A stretch of DNA of 49,708 nt from Azonexaceae bacterium (lineage in GTDB: Bacteria; Pseudomonadota; Gammaproteobacteria; Burkholderiales; Rhodocyclaceae): the NCBI GenBank assembly GCA_009469675.1, contig SSSZ01000107.1, positions 1-49,708 of the forward strand. The letters are read 5' to 3'. Every line of letters begins with the position of its first letter. Position 1 is the first letter of the stretch. Below the pieces are notes generated by a model, which was given only the letters and a program-made list of their open reading frames with translations, did no database searches and was not told where the DNA came from. Below, piece by piece: positions 28,135 to 36,939 of the stretch. Made by a program: the position numbers and the translations under genes.

Positions 28135-28707
28135 CTAGAGCCGGATGACCGGCGCCACCACGGCGATCACCAGCAGCGCCCAGACCAGGGCGCCGATGGC
28201 GAAGACCTTGTAGCTGATGTCCTGGGCGTCCAGTTCCTCGTGGATACCAAGCAAGGCCGGCAGGCCGTGGTAGAGGAGGCTGGCCGAAGCCGCCAGGCCG
28301 GCGAGACCGCAGGCGGCGGCGAAGGCGATGCTCGGAACCCCCAGGGAAAGCGTGGACAGCCATAGGGGAATGGGGGCCAGGGCAGCTGCCAGGTAACTTT
28401 CGCGGTAGTCGGGCGCCGCCCCCTTGTCGCGGGCGATGGCCTGGATCAGCGAGGCCATCAGGGGCACCGTGAGCAACTGGACGATGAAGAAGAGGGCGGC
28501 GACGATGTCCCAGCGGTCGGTCGGGGTAGCCGGCGCATAATAGGCGCCGTGCCAATGGCCGGCGACGGCGATCATGAGCGCCGAGAGCAGGGAAAAGGGG
28601 AGGGTGATCTGAAAGAAGGTGCGGACCACCGGGGGGCACTGGCCGTGTAATTCGTCCCAAGTCCCGTGGAAGGAAAAAATCATTTTCGGGAAAGCGAGCA
28701 AGTTCAT
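28135..28707 (-). CDS. YIP1-family membrane protein
   Basis: A 190-residue inner-membrane protein with five or six predicted helices and the Yip1 layout: a short cytoplasmic N-terminus (MNLLAFPKMIFSFHGTWDEL), then hydrophobic segments at about 35-55, 70-95, 110-130, 135-155 and 170-188. AAGGAGG precedes the ATG at 28707 and settles the start. It is convergent with relA (18-base gap) and divergent from the MarR gene, with a shared operator region between them. Function of bacterial YIP1 proteins is unknown. Confidence 0.85.
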   Translation of the reverse strand: MNLLAFPKMIFSFHGTWDELHGQCPPVVRTFFQITLPFSLLSALMIAVAGHWHGAYYAPATPTDRWDIVAALFFIVQLLTVPLMASLIQAIARDKGAAPDYRESYLAAALAPIPLWLSTLSLGVPSIAFAAACGLAGLAASASLLYHGLPALLGIHEELDAQDISYKVFAIGALVWALLVIAVVAPVIRL

Positions 28708-28804
28708 GGCGAACCTCCTTGACGGCAAAACGGCAAGGGCTTTCCGCCCCTACGGCGGATGCGGCCCGGCCGGCGGCTTTGCCGGGGCAACCGGTCAATT
28801 TGAA

Positions 28805-28823
28805 TATATCACGGCATGATATA
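28805..28823. promoter_or_regulatory. Palindromic operator candidate between YIP1 and marR
   Basis: TATATCA and TGATATA form a perfect 7-bp inverted repeat with a five-base spacer. It lies 20 bases before the marR start. On the minus strand it covers a plausible promoter for the YIP1 gene (TTGTAT, 16 bases, TATATT). The size and AT-rich palindrome fit a MarR dimer site, suggesting auto- and divergent regulation. Confidence 0.6.
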
Positions 28824-28842
28824 AATACAAGGACACATCACG

Positions 28843-29253
28843 ATGGATACCGGATCGCTTGCCAAGGCCGATTTCGAACAGCTTTCGGAATTTCGTTACC
28901 AGCTTCGCCGTTTTCTGCGCTTTAGCGAGGATATCTGCCGTAGCGAGGGAGTCACTCCTTTGCAATACCTGCTGCTTCTCCATATCCGGGGATACGCCGG
29001 CCGCGACTGGGCCACCGTGGGCGAACTGGCCGATCGCCTGCAGGCCCAGCACCATGGTGTCGTTGCCTTGGTTTCCCGTTGCGAATCGCTGGGCTGGGTG
29101 GAGCGTCGGCCGGGGCGGGACGATCGCCGGGTGGTCGAGATCCATCTCACGCCAGCGGGCGAGGCGCGGGTCGGCCGGCTGGCCCATGCCCATCGAAACG
29201 AACTGGCGACGATGGGCGACGGTTTCGCCGTGCCGCGGCCCAATCCCGATTAG
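28843..29253 (+). CDS. MarR-family transcriptional regulator
   Basis: A 136-residue winged-helix regulator. The helix-turn-helix is at about residues 50-80 (TVGELADRLQAQHHGVVALVSRCE), and the wing is RRPGRDDRRVVEIHLTPAGE, with the DDRR sequence typical of the family. The ATG is preceded by AAGGA. It probably binds the palindrome just upstream and controls itself and the divergent YIP1 gene. The ligand is unknown. MarR proteins usually respond to phenolic compounds or oxidants. Confidence 0.93.
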   Translation: MDTGSLAKADFEQLSEFRYQLRRFLRFSEDICRSEGVTPLQYLLLLHIRGYAGRDWATVGELADRLQAQHHGVVALVSRCESLGWVERRPGRDDRRVVEIHLTPAGEARVGRLAHAHRNELATMGDGFAVPRPNPD

Positions 29254-29425
29254 TCCGGGGTTTGGGCGGCGCCTTGTGTTTGTGCGGCCGAGTATCTAAG
29301 ATCGCCGGATCGCACCGCCGGGGGGCGGATGCGAAAACCGGAATCGACGGGCCCGGGGCCGCGAATTCCACCATCAATGTGCGGGCGGAGCCGTGGGTGC
29401 ACGGCCCAGCCAAGGGGGAGGGACT

Positions 29426-30361
29426 ATGGAAGGGAAGAATGTTAATCGGGGTCTGGCGGCGGTTGCCGTGGCGGTGTTGGCGACGGCCTGCGCTTCTCCC
29501 AGCGAAAAGCAGGCCATGACCCAGGCGGCGCCCAGCGCCATGGCCCAGGCGCCGGCGCCGCAACCGCAGCCGGTGCACACGCCGCTGCCGCCGCCGACCA
29601 AGACGGCGGTTCCCGATCCGGCGCCGGCGTCGGCAGCGCCTCCTGCCCCCGCGGCAGCGCCGGCGGCGCCGCCGGCAACCCGGGCGACGCCGGCAGCGGC
29701 CCGGAGCGGTCCCTATGTCCGGCTGGAAGTCGGCCATTCGGTGGCCCGCCGGGCCGATTTTCGCGACAACGACGCCAATGCGGCCAACTGCTTCATCGTG
29801 ACTACCCCCTCCGGCGCCTGCGGGGCGGCGCTGAACCACCTCGGGTCGTCGACCACCTACGGCATCGGGGTCGGCTACAACTTCGGCAACGGCTTCCGCG
29901 GCGACATCTCCTACGGCCACCGCGAGGGCTACAACCTGCGGGGGCGCGACCCCCAGGATACGGATTTCGACCCGCCGGTCAGTTCCAAATCGCTGCTGGT
30001 CAGCGGCTACTATGACTTCCCGATGCTTCTGGGAACGGTGCAGCCCTATGCCGGCGGCGGGTTCGGGCGCAGCGACAACCATATGTCGTCCCTCAAGTGG
30101 CACGACACCTCGAGTTCGGGCGTCCTGCCGGGGGGCAAGAACAACGCCTTGGCCTGGCAGTTCTCGGTCGGCGCGAACGTCTTCCTGCCGGCCGACCTGG
30201 TTCTTGAATTCGGCTACCGCTACATGGATATGGGCAAGTTCAAGAAGGCGGCCGGACCGGACCTCCAGGGGCAGTTCCACGGTCCCGGCGTGGGCACCGG
30301 TCCGGCCTCCGGCCGGCTGCGCGCCGACGAGATCTTCCTCAGTCTGCGGCGCGGTTTTTGA
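29426..30361 (+). CDS. Outer-membrane lipoprotein with Pro/Ala linker and barrel-like domain
   Basis: The 311-residue protein starts MEGKNVNRGLAAVAVAVLATACASP, a lipoprotein signal with Cys22 as the acylated residue (LATAC). A 70-residue linker rich in Pro and Ala follows. The C-terminal part, from about residue 95 (GPYVRLEVGHSVARRADFRD), has the alternating pattern and aromatic strand ends of an eight-stranded outer-membrane barrel of the OmpA/opacity type (YGIGVGYNFGNGFRGDISYG, PYAGGGFGRSDNH, LEFGYRYMDMG), and it ends in Phe as barrel proteins usually do. Combining a lipid anchor with a membrane barrel is unusual. AAGGGGGAGGG precedes the start. A Cys pair (about residues 113 and 122) could form a disulphide. 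Confidence 0.82.
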   Translation: MEGKNVNRGLAAVAVAVLATACASPSEKQAMTQAAPSAMAQAPAPQPQPVHTPLPPPTKTAVPDPAPASAAPPAPAAAPAAPPATRATPAAARSGPYVRLEVGHSVARRADFRDNDANAANCFIVTTPSGACGAALNHLGSSTTYGIGVGYNFGNGFRGDISYGHREGYNLRGRDPQDTDFDPPVSSKSLLVSGYYDFPMLLGTVQPYAGGGFGRSDNHMSSLKWHDTSSSGVLPGGKNNALAWQFSVGANVFLPADLVLEFGYRYMDMGKFKKAAGPDLQGQFHGPGVGTGPASGRLRADEIFLSLRRGF

Positions 30362-30368
30362 CCGTTGA

Positions 30369-30385
30369 GGGCCGCTTTGCGGCCC
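30369..30385. other. Hairpin between convergent outer-membrane and ppk1 genes
   Basis: A perfect 7-bp stem (GGGCCGC / GCGGCCC) with a TTT loop lies in the 34-base gap. No T tract follows, so any terminator activity would be partial. Confidence 0.45.
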
Positions 30386-30395
30386 GGCGATTCGC

Positions 30396-32474
30396 CTAAG
30401 CCTTACCCAGGTTCTCCATCAGTTCGGCCTGGGCGCTCCGGGGTTTGGCCCGGGGCGAAGCCTTACGCCGGTAGCTGCCCTGGCCGTCCATTTCCCAGCT
30501 GTTCTGGTTGTCGGCCAGGTAGCATTTAAGTCCTTCGGCGATGACTCGCCGTTTGAGCTTGGCGTCGATGACGGGAAAGGCGAGTTCGATGCGGCGGAAG
30601 AAGTTGCGCTCCATCCAGTCGGCGCTCGAGAGATAGACCTTTTCGGCGCCGCCGGCAAAAAAATAGAACACCCGGTGATGTTCGAGAAAGCGGCCGACGA
30701 TGGAGCGCACGCGGATGTTTTCCGACAGCCCCTTGACCCCCGGCCGCAGGGCGCAGACCCCCCGCACCAGGAGATCGACGGCGACCCCGGCCTGGGAGGC
30801 CTCGTAGAGGGCGGCGATGACCGCCGGTTCGAGGAGGGAATTCATCTTGGCGACGATGCGGGCCTTCTTGCCCGCCCGGGCCGCCGCGGCTTCGCCCTCG
30901 ATGCCGGCGACGACGTTGGCGTGGAGGGTGAAGGGCGACTGCCAGAGATGCTTGAGGGTACGGGCCTTGCCCAGGCCGGTGAGTTGCTTGAAAACTTCGC
31001 TGACGTCGTTGGTGACCTCTTCGTTGGCGGTCATCAAGCCGAAGTCGGAATAGAGGCGGGCGGTGCGCGGATGATAGTTGCCGGTGCCCAGATGAACGTA
31101 GCGTTTCAGGATTCCGTCCTCGCGGCGCACGATGAAGAGGGCCTTGGCGTGGACCTTGTAGCCCACGACGCCGTAGACGACATGGGCGCCGACTTCCTCC
31201 AGGCGGGTGGCCCAGCCGATGTTGGCTTCCTCGTCGAAGCGGGCCATCAGTTCGACCACCACGGTCACTTCCTTGCCGTTCTGGGCGGCCCGGATCAGCG
31301 ACTGCATGAGGATCGAGTCGGTGCCGGTGCGGTAGACGGTCATCTTGATCGCCACCACCGCGGGATCCGCCGCCGCCTGTTGCAGCAGGTCGATCACCGG
31401 GGCGAAGGACTGGTAGGGGTGGTGGAGCAGGATGTCGCCCTTCCTGAGGGCGGCGAAGATGTCGCTGCCCTTGGCGACCGGTTTGGGCAGGCCGGGATGG
31501 AAGGGGGCGAACTTGAGGTCGGGGCGGTCCACCCAGTCGGGAACCTGCATCAGGCGGACCAGGTTGACCGGCCCGGCGGGGCGGAAGAGGTCGGCGTCGT
31601 CGAGGCCGAACTGGGCGAGGAGAAAGCGTGTCATGGCCGGCGAGCAGTTGTCGGCCACCTCGAGGCGCACGGCGTCGCCGAAATGGCGCTGGGGGAGTTC
31701 GCCCTGGAGCTTGGTGCGCAGGTTGGTGACTTCCTCCTCGTCGACGAAGAGATCGGAATTGCGGGTCACCCGGAACTGGTAGCAGCCCAGCACGTTCATG
31801 CCGGAAAAGAGCTCGCCGACGAATTCGTGCAGGATGGACGAAAGGAAGACGAAACCGTATTCGCAGCCGGCCAGTTCCTCGGGTAGCCGGATGACCCGGG
31901 GCAGGACGCGGGGCGCCTGGACGATGGCGGCGCCGGAACTGCGGCCGAAGGCGTCCTTGCCTTCGAGTTCGACGGCGAAATTGAGGCTTTTGTTGAGCAC
32001 CCGGGGGAAGGGGTGGGAGGGGTCGAGGCCGATGGGGGTGAGGACCGGCACCATCTCGCGCCGGAAGTAGTCCTGGATCCATCCCCGCTGCGCCTCGTTC
32101 CAGCCCGAACGCCGGAGAAAGCGGATGCCCTGTCCGGCCAGCCGGGGCAGCAGGAAGTCGTTCAACTCCTGGTACTGCTCGGTGACGATGGCGTGGGTTT
32201 CCCGGGTGACGTGGCGGAAGACCTCCTGGGCCGTGCAGCCGTCCGTGGTGACCACCGGCGAGCCGCCCCGGATCTGCTCCTTGAGGCCGGCGACGCGGAT
32301 TTCGTAGAATTCGTCGAGGTTGCTCGAAACGATGCAGAGGAAGCGCAGGCGTTCCAGGAGCGGCAGGCGCTCGTCCCGGGCCTGGGCGAGAACGCGGCGA
32401 TTGAAGGCGAGGAGCCCGAGTTCCCGGTTGAGATAGTGGCTGGCGGGAAAACGGCTGGCGACGGCGCGGGTCAT
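30396..32474 (-). CDS. ppk1: Polyphosphate kinase 1
   Basis: PPK1 polymerises the gamma-phosphate of ATP into inorganic polyphosphate. The 692-residue protein has the four family domains: N-terminal (SNLDEFYEIR at 51-60), head, and two phospholipase-D-like catalytic domains. The autophosphorylated His442 lies in YKVHAKALFIVR, and the second catalytic His is in EHHRVFYFF near residue 600. SSADWMERNFFRR is also conserved. Length is normal. It is divergent from ppx with a 143-base gap that holds a Pho-box-like promoter on the ppk1 side. Its ribosome site is weak. Confidence 0.98.
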   Translation of the reverse strand: MTRAVASRFPASHYLNRELGLLAFNRRVLAQARDERLPLLERLRFLCIVSSNLDEFYEIRVAGLKEQIRGGSPVVTTDGCTAQEVFRHVTRETHAIVTEQYQELNDFLLPRLAGQGIRFLRRSGWNEAQRGWIQDYFRREMVPVLTPIGLDPSHPFPRVLNKSLNFAVELEGKDAFGRSSGAAIVQAPRVLPRVIRLPEELAGCEYGFVFLSSILHEFVGELFSGMNVLGCYQFRVTRNSDLFVDEEEVTNLRTKLQGELPQRHFGDAVRLEVADNCSPAMTRFLLAQFGLDDADLFRPAGPVNLVRLMQVPDWVDRPDLKFAPFHPGLPKPVAKGSDIFAALRKGDILLHHPYQSFAPVIDLLQQAAADPAVVAIKMTVYRTGTDSILMQSLIRAAQNGKEVTVVVELMARFDEEANIGWATRLEEVGAHVVYGVVGYKVHAKALFIVRREDGILKRYVHLGTGNYHPRTARLYSDFGLMTANEEVTNDVSEVFKQLTGLGKARTLKHLWQSPFTLHANVVAGIEGEAAAARAGKKARIVAKMNSLLEPAVIAALYEASQAGVAVDLLVRGVCALRPGVKGLSENIRVRSIVGRFLEHHRVFYFFAGGAEKVYLSSADWMERNFFRRIELAFPVIDAKLKRRVIAEGLKCYLADNQNSWEMDGQGSYRRKASPRAKPRSAQAELMENLGKA

Positions 32475-32522
32475 CTTGTCTCGGATATTCTGTTTTTCGA
32501 CAGTATAGGGGGCAAGAGTCCT

Positions 32523-32556
32523 ATTATGTTGCGCTTATATTGCCGAAAAATGACAG
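32523..32556 (-). promoter_or_regulatory. Pho-box-like promoter of ppk1
   Basis: On the minus strand CTGTCAT TTTT CGGCAAT (32556-32539) resembles the PhoB box, two 7-bp halves with a 4-bp AT-rich spacer: the first half is perfect and the second matches four of seven. A -10-like CATAAT (32528-32523) starts ten bases after the second half, the usual Pho-promoter spacing. The ppk1 ATG lies about 48 bases further on. Confidence 0.5.
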
Positions 32557-32617
32557 GGGGGCGCATCCCGGCGGGGTGCGATAGAATGCCCGGCAAAACA
32601 CCAACTGGCCTACGATA

Positions 32618-34123
32618 ATGCCCTACGAAACGGTAGCTGCGGTCGACCTCGGTTCGAACAGTTTTCGCCTGCAGGTCGGACGGGTCGTCGACGACCAGAT
32701 CTATCCCCTCGATTCCCTCAAGGAGCCGGTCCGGCTGGCCTCCGGCCTCAACGCCGACAAGCGGCTCGACGCGCCGTCCCAGACGCGGGCCCTGGAGGCC
32801 CTGCGGCGCTTCGGCGAGCGTCTGCGGGGGCTGGATGCCGGCGCCGTGCGGGCGGTGGCCACCAACACCCTGCGGGTGGCCAAGAATGCCGGTGAATTCC
32901 TGCCCCTCGCCGAAGACGCCCTGGGGTTCCCCATCGAAATCATCGCCGGCCGCGAAGAGGCCCGTCTCATCTACCTCGGCGCCTCGCACTCCCTGCCCAC
33001 CGCCGGGCACAAGCGGCTGGTGGTCGATATCGGCGGCGGCTCCACCGAATTCATCATCGGCAAACGCCACCAGCCCCAGCTCATGGAATCGCTCTACATG
33101 GGCTGCGTCGGCTACACCCTGCGCTTCTTCCCGGCCTGCCGCTTCGACAAGAAACGCCTGCGCGAAGCCCAGGTCGCCGCCGCCAAGGAGATCGAACTGA
33201 TCGCCCACGACTACCTGCGCCTGGGCTGGAAGGAGGCGGTGGGGTCTTCCGGTTCGGCCCGCGCCATCGCCGACGTGCTGGAAATGAACAAGCTCAATCC
33301 CGGCGGCGAGGCGGGGATTTCCCGCGAAGGGCTGGACCGCCTCTGCCATCTGCTGGTCAAGGCCGGCTCGGCCGAGGCCCTCGACCTGCCGGGGGTGCGC
33401 TCCGACCGGCTGCCGGTGCTCCCCGGCGGCGTGGCGATCATGTCGGCCATCCTCGAAGAGCTGTCCATCGAGCGCATGACCTACGCCGACGGCGCCCTCC
33501 GGCTCGGCGTCCTCTACGACCTGCTGGGGCGCTTCCACCATCTCGACATGCGCGATTCGACGGTCGGCCAGTTCATGCGCCGCTACCAGGTCGAGGCCGA
33601 TCAGGCCGAACGGGTGCGCGCCACCGCCCTGGCGGCCCTCGACCAGCTCTGGGAGGGCGCCGCCGACGACAGCGACCGGGCCTTCCTCGGCTGGGCGGCG
33701 AATCTGCACGAAATCGGCATTTCGGTGGCCCACAACGCCTACCACAAGCACGGCGCCTACATCCTCACCTACGCCGACATGCCGGGCTTTTCCAAAAAGG
33801 ACCAGGCGCGGCTCGCCATGCTCGTCCTCGGCCACCGGGGCAAACTCGAAAAGCTGTCCACCATGCCCACCGGCGACAGCGGCTGGTGCCTCGTCCTCTG
33901 CCTGCGGCTGGCGGTGCTCCTGCACCGCACCCGCGACGACCGGGCCTTGCCCGCCTACCGGCTGCAGGCCACCAGCCGGGGCTTCGAACTTGACCTGCCG
34001 GCCGACTGGCTGGCCCAGAACCCCCTGACCGCCGCCGCCCTGAGCGAAGAAATGGCGATCTGGCGCCAGATCGGCCGGGATCTGGCCCTCAACAAGGCCA
34101 AGGCGGCGAAACGGCCGGCATGA
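32618..34123 (+). CDS. ppx: Exopolyphosphatase (Ppx/GppA family)
   Basis: Ppx removes terminal phosphates from polyphosphate (or pppGpp). The 501-residue protein has the ASKHA fold: phosphate-1 loop DLGSNSFRL at residues 9-17, phosphate-2 DIGGGSTEFIIG near 138, and a catalytic Glu in the EEARLIYLGA segment near 117. A C-terminal HD-like domain (residues 310-490; ANLHEIGISVAHNAYHKHG) completes the family architecture. It is divergent from ppk1 and ends with an ATGA overlap with mlaE, so polyphosphate breakdown and the transporter are translated from the same message. Confidence 0.96.
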   Translation: MPYETVAAVDLGSNSFRLQVGRVVDDQIYPLDSLKEPVRLASGLNADKRLDAPSQTRALEALRRFGERLRGLDAGAVRAVATNTLRVAKNAGEFLPLAEDALGFPIEIIAGREEARLIYLGASHSLPTAGHKRLVVDIGGGSTEFIIGKRHQPQLMESLYMGCVGYTLRFFPACRFDKKRLREAQVAAAKEIELIAHDYLRLGWKEAVGSSGSARAIADVLEMNKLNPGGEAGISREGLDRLCHLLVKAGSAEALDLPGVRSDRLPVLPGGVAIMSAILEELSIERMTYADGALRLGVLYDLLGRFHHLDMRDSTVGQFMRRYQVEADQAERVRATALAALDQLWEGAADDSDRAFLGWAANLHEIGISVAHNAYHKHGAYILTYADMPGFSKKDQARLAMLVLGHRGKLEKLSTMPTGDSGWCLVLCLRLAVLLHRTRDDRALPAYRLQATSRGFELDLPADWLAQNPLTAAALSEEMAIWRQIGRDLALNKAKAAKRPA

Positions 34124-35226
34124 GTCCCGGACCCGTCCTGCAGCTCAAAGACGGCTGCGCCGTGCTCAGCGGGACGTGGACCCTGGCCGCTCTGGTGCCC
34201 CGGCTGGCCGTCCTGCAAGGTGACCTGGCCGCGGCGGCGGCCGGGGCGGCAAGCTGGGATCTGACGGCGGTGAGCCACCTCGACAGCGCCGCCGCGACGC
34301 TTCTCTGGCGCACTTGGGGCGGCGCCCATCCGGCTTCCCTGGCGGCTTCCGAGGCCCAGCGCCACATCCTCGACCGGGTCGCCGCCTTGCCCCCCGAGGC
34401 GCCGCCGCCCGTCCGCCCCCGCCGCTCGCCGGTGACGCTCCTGGGCCGGGTCGTTCTGCGCATCCTGCACAATTTGTACGGCCTTGTCGCCCTTTTCGGC
34501 CAGCTTCTCCTCGACGGGCTGCACCTCGCCCGCCATCCCGGGGAAATCCCCTGGAAGGAGTTCTCGGCCAACCTCTACAAGGCCGGCGCCCAGGCCCTGC
34601 CGGTTTCCGCCCTGGTCGGCTTTCTCATCGGCATCACCATCAGCTACCTGTCGGCCCTCCAGCTCAAGACCTTCGGCGCCGACCTCTTCATCGTCAACAT
34701 CCTGGGCATCTCGATCATCCGCGAACTCGGTCCGGTCCTCGTCGCCGTGCTGGTGGCCGGCCGTTCGGGGTCGGCCATGACCGCCCAGATCGGCGTCATG
34801 CGCGTCACCGAGGAGATCGACGCCCTCGCCACCATGGGCATTTCGCGTACCGTGCGCATCATCCTGCCCAAGGTCGTGGCGCTCACCCTGGCGATGCCGC
34901 TGCTCGTTCTGTGGACTTCCGCAGTGGCCCTGGTCGGCGGCATGGCCGCCGCCTACCTCCAGCTCGATCTGTCGCCGGGGTATTTCATCGATACCCTGCC
35001 CCGGGCGGTGCCCGTCGCCAACCTCGTGATCGGGCTTGCCAAGGGCGCCGTCTTCGGCTTCGCCATCGCCCTCGTGGCGTGCCACTTCGGCCTCCACGTG
35101 CGGCCCAATACGGAAAGCCTGTCGGCCTATACGACTACCGCGGTGGTCACCGCCATCACCACGGTCATCGTCGTCGATGCCCTCTTCGCCGTGTTTACCC
35201 GGCAGGTCGGGATGCCTCAGCTATGA
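34120..35226 (+). CDS. mlaE: MlaE-family ABC permease with N-terminal STAS domain
   Basis: A 368-residue protein. Residues 1-95 form a STAS-like domain (GCAVLSGTWTLAAL, then DLTAVSHLDSAAATLL), equivalent to MlaB of Escherichia coli but here fused to the permease. Residues 110-368 are the MlaE permease with five helices, including the conserved LGPVLVAVLVAGRSGSAMTA and GVMRVTEEIDALATMG segments. Together with MlaF and MlaD it forms an inner-membrane phospholipid transporter of the MCE class. ATG at 34120 overlaps the ppx stop. The fusion explains why no separate mlaB gene is present. Confidence 0.93.
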   Translation: MSPGPVLQLKDGCAVLSGTWTLAALVPRLAVLQGDLAAAAAGAASWDLTAVSHLDSAAATLLWRTWGGAHPASLAASEAQRHILDRVAALPPEAPPPVRPRRSPVTLLGRVVLRILHNLYGLVALFGQLLLDGLHLARHPGEIPWKEFSANLYKAGAQALPVSALVGFLIGITISYLSALQLKTFGADLFIVNILGISIIRELGPVLVAVLVAGRSGSAMTAQIGVMRVTEEIDALATMGISRTVRIILPKVVALTLAMPLLVLWTSAVALVGGMAAAYLQLDLSPGYFIDTLPRAVPVANLVIGLAKGAVFGFAIALVACHFGLHVRPNTESLSAYTTTAVVTAITTVIVVDALFAVFTRQVGMPQL

Positions 35227-35999
35227 ACGCCCCGGTTCCGGCCATCGCCATGCGGGGCGTGTGGACCCGCTACAAGGAGACGGTGATCCACAAGGATCTC
35301 GACCTCACCGTCGCTCCCGGCGATGTTCTCGGGCTGGTCGGCGGTTCGGGCAGCGGCAAGACGACGCTGCTGCGGGAAATGCTCGGCCTCCTGCGGCCGG
35401 CCCGGGGGACGATCGAACTCTTCGGCCAGGATCTCGACGACCCCGATCCTCTGGCCCAACGCGCCGTGCGCCGCCGGCTGGGCATGCTCTTTCAGCATGG
35501 GGCGCTGTTTTCGGCGCTGTCGGTCTTCGACAACATCGCCTTTCCCCTGCGCGAACTCAAATGCCTCGACGAGGCGTGGATTCGCCAGCTCGTCCATCTC
35601 AAGCTCGCCATGGTCGAACTCGAACCCCGCCACGGCCGCCTGATGCCGGCCGAACTTTCGGGGGGCATGGTCAAGCGCGTCGCCCTCGCCCGAGCCATCG
35701 CCCTCGAACCCGAACTGCTGCTCCTCGACGAACCGACGGCCGGCCTCGACCCCGACCGCAGCGACAATTTCGTCCGCCTCATCAAGCAACTGCAGCGGGA
35801 GTTGGGCTTTTCCGTGGTCATGGTCACCCACGATCTCGATACCCTGGCCGGCCTGTCGAACAAGGTGGCGGTGCTGGCCGATCAGCACATCGTTGCCTCG
35901 GGGCCGCTCCTCGATATCATGAGCGTCGATCACCCCTTCATCCGCAATTTCTTCTGCTGCGAACGCGGACTCGCGGCATTGCAACAGGCGCACAACTGA
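35223..35999 (+). CDS. mlaF: MlaF-type ABC ATPase
   Basis: A 258-residue ATPase energising the Mla-like transporter. Walker A is GGSGSGKTT at about residues 40-48, the signature is LSGGMVKRVALARAI, where MVKR in place of QRQR is typical of MlaF, Walker B is LLLLDEPTAGLDP, and the switch His is in MVTHDLD. QHGALFSALSVFDNIAFPL is the family-specific Q-loop region. ATG at 35223 overlaps the mlaE stop (ATGA), and the stop overlaps the mlaD start (TGATG). Confidence 0.95.
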   Translation: MNAPVPAIAMRGVWTRYKETVIHKDLDLTVAPGDVLGLVGGSGSGKTTLLREMLGLLRPARGTIELFGQDLDDPDPLAQRAVRRRLGMLFQHGALFSALSVFDNIAFPLRELKCLDEAWIRQLVHLKLAMVELEPRHGRLMPAELSGGMVKRVALARAIALEPELLLLDEPTAGLDPDRSDNFVRLIKQLQRELGFSVVMVTHDLDTLAGLSNKVAVLADQHIVASGPLLDIMSVDHPFIRNFFCCERGLAALQQAHN

Positions 36000-36925
36000 T
36001 GGAAAACAAATCCCATGCTTTCCTCGCCGGCCTCTTCGTCATCCTGCTCGGGCTGGCGGCGATGGCCGCCCTGACCTGGTTCGGCGGCAAGAAGGAAATC
36101 ACCCGCGACTACCTGGTGGTGACGCGGCAGAACGTCAGCGGACTCAATCCCCAGGGCCAGGTCCGCTACCGCGGCATCCGCGTCGGCAAGGTCGGCGACA
36201 TCGCCCTCGACCCGGCCGACGTGCGCAACATCCTCATCACCATCCAGGTCCGCAGTGACGTTCCCGTCACCCGGGGGACGATCGCCAAACTCGGCTACCA
36301 GGGTATCACCGGCCTGGCCCACATCCTCCTTGAGGAAACGGGCAAGGATCCGGCGCCCCTTGTGGACGAAGGCGATGGCCCGCCGCGCATCGCCATGACC
36401 CAGTCGCTGATCGAAGAACTCGGCGATTCCGGTGCCCAGACGCTGCGCCAGGCGCGGGAGTTCCTCGCCAACGCCAGCGCGCTCCTCAATGACTCGAACC
36501 GCCAGAAGATCGCCGGCCTGCTGGCCCATGCCGAAACCACCTCGAGCCAGCTCAAGCCCACTTTGGACAATCTCAACGCCACCCTGGTGCAGGTCAAGAC
36601 CCTGCTCAACGACGACAATTTGCGCAAATTTTCCGCCACCGCCGCCGAAGCCGGCCCCCTGTTGGCCGAAACCCGGGGCCTGGTGGGCAAGCTCGCCAGC
36701 GCCGCGGAAAAACTCGACGGCGCCATCGGCGATCAGTCGGCGAGCGGGGCGGCGGCGCTGATGCCGCGCCTCAACGAGCTTTCGGCGGACCTTGCGGGCA
36801 CCTCGCGGCAGCTCAACCGGGTGCTCAAGATGATCGAAGAATCTCCCCAGAGCCTCGTCTTCGGCGCCCCGGCGCCGCCACCGGGGCCGGGAGAGGCCGG
36901 ATTCAAACCGCCGGCGCCGCGCTGA
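35999..36925 (+). CDS. mlaD: MlaD-type MCE protein with long helical C-terminus
   Basis: A 308-residue protein with an N-terminal membrane helix (about residues 8-28) and one MCE domain at about 38-120 (VSGLNPQGQVRYRGIRVGKV, then KLGYQGITGLAHILLE). Residues 140-285 are predicted to be one long, largely uninterrupted helix with heptad-like Leu and Ala spacing. Escherichia coli MlaD is only about 183 residues and has no such extension; similar long tails in other MCE proteins form a lipid tunnel across the periplasm. The tail ends in a Pro-rich segment. It lies between mlaF and the lipoprotein gene in the same operon. Confidence 0.92.
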   Translation: MENKSHAFLAGLFVILLGLAAMAALTWFGGKKEITRDYLVVTRQNVSGLNPQGQVRYRGIRVGKVGDIALDPADVRNILITIQVRSDVPVTRGTIAKLGYQGITGLAHILLEETGKDPAPLVDEGDGPPRIAMTQSLIEELGDSGAQTLRQAREFLANASALLNDSNRQKIAGLLAHAETTSSQLKPTLDNLNATLVQVKTLLNDDNLRKFSATAAEAGPLLAETRGLVGKLASAAEKLDGAIGDQSASGAAALMPRLNELSADLAGTSRQLNRVLKMIEESPQSLVFGAPAPPPGPGEAGFKPPAPR

Positions 36926-36939
36926 TCGGGGAGGGAGCG

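Noticed and set aside
32550-32587. Sigma-70 promoter for ppx (ATGACA and TAGAAT)
   Set aside because: Spacing is about 26 bases, too long; the ATGACA is better explained as part of the Pho-like box on the other strand.
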